Below, one piece after another: positions 8,290 to 14,600 of a DNA stretch of 36,080 nt (within the stretch, counting starts at the first letter, position 1; each line of letters opens with the position of its first letter). A program made the translations under genes and the position numbers. The DNA lies in the NCBI GenBank assembly GCA_003353855.1, contig PIVS01000005.1, positions 1 to 36,080 of the forward strand, written 5' to 3'. Below the pieces are notes generated by a model. It was not told where the DNA came from. It ran no database searches and worked only from the letters and a program-made list of their open reading frames with translations. This DNA comes from Desulfobacteraceae bacterium (GTDB lineage Bacteria > Desulfobacterota > Desulfobacteria > Desulfobacterales > Desulfobacteraceae).

Positions 8290-8751
8290 ATGAAATTCGG
8301 ATCAGTTGATGAAATACTAACCTTTGCCATTGATAGAGAAAAAGAAGCGGTTGAATTTTATGCGTCCCTTGCAAAGGAGGCAACCCATGCCTCCCTCAAG
8401 GAAACCTTTGTAAATTTTTCAAAGGAAGAGGAAAAACATGTGACCCTTCTATCCGATATTTCCGGCAACAAAGAAAAAATTGGTTCCTATAAATTTAAGA
8501 AAATTACGGATCTTAAAATCAGCGACTACATGGTCGAAAAAGAATATGAAGAAGGTATGCCAATGCCTGAGATTTTGAAACTTGCCATGAAAAAGGAAGA
8601 GGTTGCGGTTAAGCTTTATAAAGATCTTGCCAACCAGACAGAAAACGAAGATGCCAAAAAAGTTTTTCTGATCCTTGTACAGGAAGAAGCCAAGCACAAA
8701 CTTGGCCTTGAAACTATGTATGACGATTACCTGGCTGACCAGGATAATTAA
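8290..8751 (+). CDS. Rubrerythrin-type ferritin-like diiron protein, no rubredoxin domain
   Basis: A 153-residue four-helix protein. Two helix pairs each supply carboxylate and histidine ligands: REKEAVEFY with KEEEKHV in the first half and KKEEVAVKLY with QEEAKHK in the second, the ExxH-type pattern of rubrerythrin diiron sites. The rubredoxin-like C-terminal domain of classical rubrerythrin is absent, as in the shorter ferritin-like relatives. Such proteins reduce peroxide or bind iron in the cytoplasm of anaerobes. A very good ribosome site (CCAGGAGG) precedes the ATG. The stop codon lies inside the first unit of a 12-bp tandem repeat. The gene appears monocistronic. Confidence 0.9.
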   Translation: MKFGSVDEILTFAIDREKEAVEFYASLAKEATHASLKETFVNFSKEEEKHVTLLSDISGNKEKIGSYKFKKITDLKISDYMVEKEYEEGMPMPEILKLAMKKEEVAVKLYKDLANQTENEDAKKVFLILVQEEAKHKLGLETMYDDYLADQDN

Positions 8752-8794
8752 TCAGGCAATTAATCAGGCAATTAATCGGGCAACTAACCGGATA
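8747..8794 (+). repeat. 12-bp tandem repeat over the ferritin-like gene stop
   Basis: The unit ATTAATCAGGCA is present at 8747 and 8759, with one change at 8771 (ATTAATCGGGCA) and a more diverged copy at 8783. The first copy contains the TAA stop of the ferritin-like gene. Function unknown; replication slippage is the simplest origin. Confidence 0.9.
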
Positions 8795-8954
8795 ACGAAT
8801 TAAGACAATTCGTTCCAGGATCATTGATCCGGCAATGCAGGGGAATTGATTATTCTGTCAATTCTTCTGCGTTTTTTAAGGGAGCGTCTGTCCTCTTTGG
8901 CCTCTTTTCTTTCGGGATTGTGATGAAATAATTCTAATCAAAAAAGGGAAAACA

Positions 8955-10322
8955 ATGGATCTCAAATATCTTTTCAGGCCGTCCTCAATGGCGGTGATAG
9001 GCGTGTCCAGCACCCAGGACAGCCATCCGGCCAATGTGATTTACATGAAAAATCATTTAAGGTATCCGGTTTTGACCTATGCCGTGAATCCCAAGGGGGG
9101 ACAGATTAACAGGGAACCCTTGTATCAGCAGTTAGAGGATATTGACGGCGATGTGGACATGGCTGTCATTGTCGTACGGGCCCAGTTTGTTCCCGGCGTG
9201 GTTGAACAATGCATTAAAAAAGGGGTGAAAGGGGCTGTTATTATTTCAGGAGGTTTTTCCGAGTCCGGCAATCATGAACTGCAAAAAAAGGTAACCGATA
9301 TTGCCAGGGAGGCAAATTTTCCCTTTGTGGGGCCCAATTGCCTGGGTATTTATGCTCCGGATCTTGTGGATACTTTTTTTCTTCCCGGGGAACGGATTGT
9401 CCGGCCTAAAAAAGGGAATGTCGGGTTTGTTTCCCAGAGCGGAGGCGTTCTCGTGGATCAGATGGTAAAGTTTGCAGGCCAGGGCATTGGGATCTCTTTG
9501 GGGGTGAGTATCGGTAATAAGGCATATCTCAGGGAAACCGATCTAATTGACTGGTTTGAAAAAGATCTTGAAACCAAGGTGATTGCCTTTTACATTGAAG
9601 GGTTTGAGCGCCGGGAGGGCCGGGAATTTATCAAACGGGTCCAAACCTGCTCCAAACCTATTGTGGTGTTAAAGGCAGGCAAAAGCCCAAAAGGTATTGC
9701 CGCAGTTTCCAGCCATACGGCCTCCCTGGCCGGAGATTACCGGGTCTTTTCAGAGGTCATGAAACAATATTGTGTGGCCGAAGCAGATAATGAATATGAA
9801 CTGACCTCCATTTGTGAGGTCCTCAGCTGTTATTCCAAGGGGAGTCGGGGAAATGTGGGGATTGTCTCAGTGAGCGGTGGTCATGGGGTAGTGGCGGCGG
9901 ATGCCTGCAGTGCACAGGGGGTGAATATCCCTGGGATCAGCTCTCAAACCGTTGGGACTATCCGGGAAAAACTATCCAGGGAAATCAAAGAGATTGCCTG
10001 TCTTACCAATCCCCTGGATCTGACCGGTTCCTGTGTGGACAGCGATATCGTGGCATCTGTGCGACATCTTGCCCGGGATGAAAATATTGATTGTATCCTG
10101 ACCCTGCTGCTTCCGTATTCCCCCGGTATTTCCGCTGATATTGGCGCCAAACTTTCCCAGGTGGCCAGGAATGAGGGAAAGCCTTTGATTGCCTATGTCC
10201 CCAATGAAGACAAGTACAAGATTATCATAGAAGGGTTTGAACTGAACAATGTTCCCGTGGCATCTTCCGTGGAAGGCGGCGTACTCATGGCAAAGGCTTT
10301 AAAGAGGTGCAGACCATGTTAA
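8955..10322 (+). CDS. ADP-forming acyl-CoA synthetase, alpha subunit
   Basis: A 455-residue protein with a CoA-binding Rossmann domain (LFRPSSMAVIGVS at the start), a succinyl-CoA-ligase-like domain (VGPNCLGIYAPD and VGFVSQSGGVLVDQ) and the SSHTASLAGD motif, whose His254 is the expected phosphohistidine of NDP-forming acyl-CoA synthetases. The enzyme converts acyl-CoA, ADP and phosphate into acid, CoA and ATP, conserving energy during fermentation or acid oxidation. The beta subunit gene follows with overlapping ends, so the enzyme is split as in archaeal ACD I rather than fused as in many bacteria. Which acyl-CoA is used (acetyl, branched or aryl) cannot be read from sequence. The short ribosome site is AAAAGGGAAAAC. 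Confidence 0.92.
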   Translation: MDLKYLFRPSSMAVIGVSSTQDSHPANVIYMKNHLRYPVLTYAVNPKGGQINREPLYQQLEDIDGDVDMAVIVVRAQFVPGVVEQCIKKGVKGAVIISGGFSESGNHELQKKVTDIAREANFPFVGPNCLGIYAPDLVDTFFLPGERIVRPKKGNVGFVSQSGGVLVDQMVKFAGQGIGISLGVSIGNKAYLRETDLIDWFEKDLETKVIAFYIEGFERREGREFIKRVQTCSKPIVVLKAGKSPKGIAAVSSHTASLAGDYRVFSEVMKQYCVAEADNEYELTSICEVLSCYSKGSRGNVGIVSVSGGHGVVAADACSAQGVNIPGISSQTVGTIREKLSREIKEIACLTNPLDLTGSCVDSDIVASVRHLARDENIDCILTLLLPYSPGISADIGAKLSQVARNEGKPLIAYVPNEDKYKIIIEGFELNNVPVASSVEGGVLMAKALKRCRPC

Positions 10323-10996
10323 GCAAATCAGACAGCATTATCATTGAGAATTCAAAGCCCAGGGGCTGGGTCCTTGAACCCGAAGCCAAACAGATCATGG
10401 CCAACCAGGGATTTGATGTTCCGAATTTTGTTCTCACCGATTCCATTCAGGTTGCCAATAATTTTTTAAAATTATCCGGCCCGGTTGTGGCCAAGGCTGT
10501 ATCGGAAAAAATTCTTCACAAAACCGAATTTGATGCTGTTGTCACGGGCATCTCAGAAGAAAAAACCTTAGAGCGGGAGATGACACGGCTTAAAACCCTC
10601 CAGGGGTGTGAACAGATCCTGGTGGAGGAGATGGTGGAAGGCCTTGAAATAATCATTGGTGCCAAAAATGATTTCCAGTTCGGGCCGGTGATTGTTCTGG
10701 GGCTGGGCGGGACATCGGTGGAAATTTATAATGATACTGCCATCCGCATGGCCCCGGTAAATCAAGGAGATGTGTATTCCATGGTCGATTCCCTCAAGGC
10801 CAAGAAGTTGTTTAAGGGGTATCGTAAAAAGCCGGGGGTGAATATGGATTTGCTCGTCTCTCTTGTGGTAAAATTTTCATCCTTGACCATGGATATGGAG
10901 GAGCAGTTCCAGTCCATTGACCTGAATCCGGTCATCTGTACAAAGGGCAGGTGTGTCATCGCCGATGCCAGGATCATGCTTAAGTCCTCTACATGA
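10316..10996 (+). CDS. ADP-forming acyl-CoA synthetase, beta subunit (ATP-grasp)
   Basis: A 226-residue ATP-grasp_5 protein. VVAKAVSEKILHKTEF contains His68, which corresponds to the second phosphorylated His of ACD beta subunits. The nucleotide-binding part shows ILVEEMVEGLEIIIGAKND followed by GPVIVLGLGGTSVEI, and near the end SIDLNPVIC supplies the Asp-x-Asn metal site. The ATG at 10316 overlaps the alpha stop by seven bases and has AGAGGTG upstream; a GTG at 10307 is less likely. Alpha and beta together form the phosphate-relay enzyme described for the previous gene. Confidence 0.92.
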   Translation: MLSKSDSIIIENSKPRGWVLEPEAKQIMANQGFDVPNFVLTDSIQVANNFLKLSGPVVAKAVSEKILHKTEFDAVVTGISEEKTLEREMTRLKTLQGCEQILVEEMVEGLEIIIGAKNDFQFGPVIVLGLGGTSVEIYNDTAIRMAPVNQGDVYSMVDSLKAKKLFKGYRKKPGVNMDLLVSLVVKFSSLTMDMEEQFQSIDLNPVICTKGRCVIADARIMLKSST

Positions 10997-11038
10997 CCCC
11001 TATTCCTTAACTTTAAAAAACGCCAGAAAGTATTTTCC

Positions 11039-11312
11039 ATGCCAAAAGACAAAAAACAAATAAAACTGATATCCTGGAATGTGAATGGTCTTAGGGCAGT
11101 GCTGAAAAAAGATTTTTTTGCTGCAGTTGAGACCATGGACCCTGATATTCTGATGCTCCAGGAGACCAAACTCCAGGAAGATCAGCGCACCCATGAGATG
11201 ATTTTTATCCCCCCCTTTGAGTCCTTCTGGAATTATTCAACGGTGAAAAAAGGGTATAGCGGGGTTGCAGCCTATTCAAAACTTGTTCCGGCAAAGGTGA
11301 TAACTAATTTTG
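11039..11312 (+). pseudogene. xth: Exonuclease III (xth), 5' stub only
   Basis: About 91 codons match the N-terminus of exonuclease III/AP endonuclease: KLISWNVNGLRAVLKKDF, PDILMLQETKLQ (with the metal-binding Glu) and YSGVAAYSK. The match stops near ITNFE at about 11312. The rest of the open frame (to 11410) is antisense of an isocitrate dehydrogenase fragment and unrelated. The catalytic Asp, Asn and His residues of the C-terminal two thirds are missing, so the product cannot be active. The junction is abrupt, implying a deletion or inversion breakpoint rather than slow decay. Confidence 0.85.
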
Positions 11313-11816
11313 AAACTCAGAACATTTTAACTCAATTGCCCCGGGGATCTGCCGGGTCAGGTCATAGGTTACCCGTTTGTTTAAGATTGCCTTCTGCATG
11401 GCTATTCTGACAAGTTCTGCAGCCGGCTGCCATCCCATGTGGTCCAGCATCATGGCCCCGGACAGGATCTCAGGCCCAGGATTCACCTTGTCCAGGCCGG
11501 CATATTTTGGGGCGGTTCCGTGGGTGGCTTCAAACACGGCGCACCCGGACCCCACATTGGCCCCGGGAGCCAGGCCCAAACCGCCGACCATGGCTGCCAG
11601 AAGATCCGAGATATAGTCTCCGTTCAGGTTGGGGCAGGCAATGACATCATACTCTGCCGGCCGCAGCAATACCTGCTGGAACATATTGTCTGCAATCCTG
11701 CTCTTTAACACGATTTTTCCTGTGGGAATTTTGCCGTCAAATTTGTCCCAGAGATCCTGCTCTGTGATAATTTTGGAAAATTCATCCCCCACTTCAAGGC
11801 CCCATTTTAAAAAGGC
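11304..11816 (-). pseudogene. icd: Isocitrate dehydrogenase (icd), internal fragment truncated at both ends
   Basis: On the minus strand, codons from 11816 to about 11313 match the C-terminal 40 percent of NADP-type isocitrate dehydrogenase: [53 protein letters not shown] and [19 protein letters not shown] stop codon (TGA at 11819-11817) precedes the fragment in frame, so the catalytic N-terminal part is gone. At the other end the family's C-terminal tail is lost right after KCSEF, where the xth stub begins. The sequence itself is well conserved with no internal stop, so truncation is recent. A GTG at 11792 could start a 162-residue product but it would not be active. Confidence 0.88.
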
Positions 11817-11837
11817 TCACCTCCGGGGTAAAATTGA

Positions 11838-12443
11838 TTAATCTTTGAATACCAGTTTCCCGCCGATATGACCGGCAATGCCGGCAGATGCGATCATGAC
11901 AATATTTACCAGAATAAAAATCCAGGCCTTGGATGATGACAGCACCTGGGGATTAATCAGGTACCACCCCACAGATATCAGGCAGGTCGCGGCCGTGAGG
12001 GAGGCTGCCACAAGTTTTATTTTAAAAATTGTGGTAAGGGCCTGGCCATATTTATTTTTCCATTCAATGATCCCGGAAAACAAAACAAAGGGCAGGGCCA
12101 GGATTACAAAGATCAGGTTGATAAATCCGGCTTTGACAAAAAGTTCGCTATCAAAAGCCCAGGCCAGAAGGAACAGAACCACTGTAACGGGCAGGATGCC
12201 GTTGGGGATATGGACGGAGACCGGGTGGGTATGGTGTTTGACCATGAGCCCGGTGACTTTTTCATAGACGCTGGCAGGAGCTGCAAAAGAAGCGGGTTCC
12301 GAGGGCTGGGCGTCACCATCGGCGTTACTCTCTGCTTTAAAGAGCACAAATCTATCACCGCTGACCCCGCATATTGGACATTTATCCGGGGGGGTATCTC
12401 CCCTATGAATATATCTACAAACACTGCACTGCCATTTTTTCAT
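11838..12443 (-). CDS. Rubredoxin-like domain fused to a histidine-containing membrane domain
   Basis: A 201-residue protein. Residues 1-32 are a short rubredoxin-like zinc/iron ribbon as at the end of rubrerythrin, with C6-x2-C9 and C22-x2-C25. A Pro/Ala-rich linker (about 40-58) leads to a four-helix membrane domain (about 80-98, 102-122, 138-158, 172-195). Just before the first helix sits VKHHTHPVSVHIPNG with His at 70, 71, 73 and 78, like the heme or metal-binding starts of DUF2231-type and cytochrome b561-like domains. This suggests electron exchange between a cytoplasmic rubredoxin-like site and a membrane cofactor. It lies between citrate synthase and the icd fragment. The domain family assignment is tentative. 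Confidence 0.75.
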   Translation of the reverse strand: MKKWQCSVCRYIHRGDTPPDKCPICGVSGDRFVLFKAESNADGDAQPSEPASFAAPASVYEKVTGLMVKHHTHPVSVHIPNGILPVTVVLFLLAWAFDSELFVKAGFINLIFVILALPFVLFSGIIEWKNKYGQALTTIFKIKLVAASLTAATCLISVGWYLINPQVLSSSKAWIFILVNIVMIASAGIAGHIGGKLVFKD

Positions 12444-12481
12444 TATTTATTTTCCTCTATTGTAAAAATAACCGGTAAAGC

Positions 12482-13660
12482 TTACCGTTCATCAATCTCT
12501 GTATAGGTGCATTCGTCCGGCCCGCAATAATCCCCCACGTAGGAGGCTCCCGGCCGGTAAAGGGAGGGCTTGGGAGCCGCTATGGCAAATTGTTCCTCAA
12601 TGACGTGGGCACTCCATCCACTGACCCGGGATATGGCGAACAAGGGTGAAAACAGATCCGTTGCAATGCCCATGGCATAAAACAGGGAGGCTGAATAAAA
12701 ATCAACATTGCAAAATATTTCCCGCTGCTTTCGTTCCATGAATGCTTTTTTGCCCCTTATTTCCAGTTCCTTTGACAGCTCATACCAGAGGGTATCCCCG
12801 GACAATTCCCCCATGCGTTTGCACATGGGATTTAATATAATGGCCCGGGGGTCATCTGTCTGGTATACGGCGTGGCCAAGGCCCATGATCAGACCGCCTT
12901 TATCCAGAATACCATTAATATATCCGTCAATTTTATCAATGGCCTTTATCTCCTTTAACATTTTCATGACCCGCACATTGGCCCCGCCGTGGAGGGCGCC
13001 CGAAAGGGAACCTATGGCCGCAGATATTGAGGCATAGATATGGGCTTTTGTGGAAGCCACCTGACGGGCCGTAAATGTGGATGCATTAAAGGAATGTTCT
13101 GCATGGAGAACCAGGCTTACATCAAAGAAATGGCTGGTTTCCTTATCTGGTTTTTTTCCATTGAGCATATACAGAAAATTGGCGGCATGGTTCAGGTTGC
13201 TGTCCGGTGCAACAGGTTCCCTATTGTTTCTAATACGATCCCAGGCTGCTGTGATGGTGGGCATGCCTGCAATGAGATTTTCCGCACTGTAAAGAGTGTT
13301 CTCCATACCTTCTTTTCCGGCCTTGGCATCGGTTTGCATCAGCAGGGGGGTGGTCATCTGGAGGACATCCATGGGATTCATGTCCCGGGGCAGGGATTTT
13401 AAAAATGAAAACAGGTTTTCAGGAACCCGGCGTTTGGCTTTAAGGCTCTGGTCAAAATCGCTTAGTTCTTGGCTTTGGGGCAGTCGTTCGTAGAGGAGTA
13501 AAAAGCAGATTTCTTCAAAGCTTGCATTTCCAGCCAGCTCCTCGATTAAATAACCCCGGTAGATGAGTTTACCTTCTTTTCCCCGGACATCACAGATCTT
13601 GGAACTTGCGACCTCAATTCCTCTAAGGCCGGTATTTAAGATAGGCGTACATTCATTCAT
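12482..13660 (-). CDS. gltA: Citrate synthase (bacterial short type)
   Basis: A 392-residue enzyme condensing oxaloacetate with acetyl-CoA. Catalytic positions are visible: H224 in GALHGGANVR, H263 in GLGHAVYQTDDPRA and Asp320 in NVDFYSASL. Length and start (DVRGKEGKLIYRGYLIEELA) match the short citrate/2-methylcitrate synthase group, so methylcitrate synthase activity cannot be excluded. The ATG at 13660 has a strong AAGGAGATAATC site; the frame extends 24 codons further upstream without support. Sixteen bases separate it from the upstream FTR gene, so it is probably co-transcribed with the glutaredoxin-FTR pair. Confidence 0.94.
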   Translation of the reverse strand: MNECTPILNTGLRGIEVASSKICDVRGKEGKLIYRGYLIEELAGNASFEEICFLLLYERLPQSQELSDFDQSLKAKRRVPENLFSFLKSLPRDMNPMDVLQMTTPLLMQTDAKAGKEGMENTLYSAENLIAGMPTITAAWDRIRNNREPVAPDSNLNHAANFLYMLNGKKPDKETSHFFDVSLVLHAEHSFNASTFTARQVASTKAHIYASISAAIGSLSGALHGGANVRVMKMLKEIKAIDKIDGYINGILDKGGLIMGLGHAVYQTDDPRAIILNPMCKRMGELSGDTLWYELSKELEIRGKKAFMERKQREIFCNVDFYSASLFYAMGIATDLFSPLFAISRVSGWSAHVIEEQFAIAAPKPSLYRPGASYVGDYCGPDECTYTEIDER

Positions 13661-13676
13661 GATTATCTCCTTGACA

Positions 13677-14006
13677 TTAGAACATTTTTTCAGGGGGTCT
13701 TCTTTCCGGAACATATTGGGCCACGATTTCATTGTTGTTCAGGGCGGCGGATACATAGAGAGCGCAATAACAGGTGCCGAACTCTTCCAGGTCCGGCTCC
13801 CTATAATCACAGGGGCAGAGAATATCTTTGTCTTTTTCTCTGTCTTTGCAGGCCAGCCGGCAGGGGCAGGCCATATACCCATAGCGCTCCTTATTCAGCA
13901 AAAGCGCTTCCAGTAATTCAAAGACCAGCTCCTTGTCTTTGTTAAAGTAGATACCGCGGGTTTCCTGTGATTTTTTCAATGCCTGGTAGAGTTTTTCAAC
14001 GTTCAT
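13677..14006 (-). CDS. Ferredoxin:thioredoxin reductase, catalytic subunit
   Basis: A 109-residue protein with the seven-cysteine signature of the FTR catalytic (beta) chain: C47-P-C49, C53, C64-P-C66 and C79-Y-C81, where plant and cyanobacterial enzymes have CPC, CPC and CHC. The family uses a [4Fe-4S] cluster next to a redox-active disulfide to reduce thioredoxins with ferredoxin electrons. In non-photosynthetic bacteria and archaea the variable subunit is absent, as here. The gene start overlaps the end of the upstream glutaredoxin gene by 11 bases, suggesting that the glutaredoxin-like protein is its direct substrate. The cytoplasm is the expected location. Confidence 0.92.
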   Translation of the reverse strand: MNVEKLYQALKKSQETRGIYFNKDKELVFELLEALLLNKERYGYMACPCRLACKDREKDKDILCPCDYREPDLEEFGTCYCALYVSAALNNNEIVAQYVPERRPPEKMF

Positions 14007-14262
14007 TGTTTATCCCCAACGCCTCTTTGATTTCTTTTTCTTTGTAGCCTATAATCACTGTTTCATTGATCTTGATGGTGGGAAAGGAGCATCGTGGGTT
14101 CAATTCTTTGATATCTGCTAAAATGGCTTTGCGTTCCTCTCCCTCCAGGTCATCCACTTCTACGTAATTATATTCCACATCACATTCAGTTAATAGCTTT
14201 TTTGTTGATTTGCAATGGCTGCAGGTGCTCAGTGCATATAGTGTGGGTTTTTCCGTGGCCAT
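13996..14262 (-). CDS. Glutaredoxin-like thiol protein
   Basis: An 88-residue glutaredoxin-fold protein. The active site is TCSHC (C14 and C17), followed by KKLLTECDVEYNYVEVDD, the cis-Pro segment CSFPTIKINETVIIG and a final helix KEKEIKEALG. A two-cysteine active site with this size is like NrdH/thioredoxin-like glutaredoxins reduced by reductases rather than by glutathione. The ATG at 14262 has AAGGAGATCATA; the frame is open to 14319 without support. Overlap with the FTR gene makes an FTR-glutaredoxin relay likely. It is probably the first gene of the operon leading into citrate synthase. Confidence 0.92.
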   Translation of the reverse strand: MATEKPTLYALSTCSHCKSTKKLLTECDVEYNYVEVDDLEGEERKAILADIKELNPRCSFPTIKINETVIIGYKEKEIKEALGINNER

Positions 14263-14463
14263 TATGATCTCCTTAACTAAGATCGATTTGTTAAAACGGG
14301 TTGAACCATCAGAATCCATGGCGTTGATTTGTCCTAAATTTTAGACTTTTGGTATTAATTCTTCTCACATAATTGCATACTAGTTGCATATTTTGTGCCG
14401 CTTTGGCAAGATTAAAGTCATTCATCAGGGGAGCCCCTTGATTTCCTAAAAAAAATAAAAATG

Positions 14464-14496
14464 GTCTATTTTTTGCTTCTATATTTAAAAATAGAC
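14464..14496. repeat. Inverted repeat, 10-bp arms
   Basis: GTCTATTTTT at 14464-14473 is perfectly complementary to AAAAATAGAC at 14487-14496, with a 13-base spacer. The right arm is the first copy of a tandem repeat, so each later copy could also pair with the left arm. It lies in the 338-base divergent gap (14263-14600) between the glutaredoxin and korA genes, where no gene is seen. Confidence 0.85.
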
Positions 14497-14536
14497 TAAA
14501 AATAGACTAAAAATAGACTAAAAATTAGATTAAAAA
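14487..14536. promoter_or_regulatory. Phased A-tracts (11-bp period), probable curved DNA upstream of korA
   Basis: A5 runs start at 14487, 14498, 14509 and 14520, exactly 11 bases apart, and a fifth starts at 14532. The first three belong to an exact repeat AAAAATAGACT and the fourth to a diverged copy. A-tracts in helical phase bend DNA, and the stretch ends about 65 bases before the korA start, where it could act as an upstream promoter element or protein-binding site. Curvature is known for such patterns; the regulatory role is inferred. Confidence 0.6.
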
Positions 14537-14600
14537 CATAAAAGGCATACTAAAGACACAAGATGTAAAACAAGAAAAACCACAGAAAATAGGTGAGGCC

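Noticed and set aside
11313-11410. Extension of the exonuclease III frame as a possible fusion protein
   Set aside because: The extra residues are simply the antisense of icd and have no domain-like character.
14487-14530. CRISPR-like array
   Set aside because: Units are 11 bp, contiguous and without spacers; phased A-tracts explain the pattern better.
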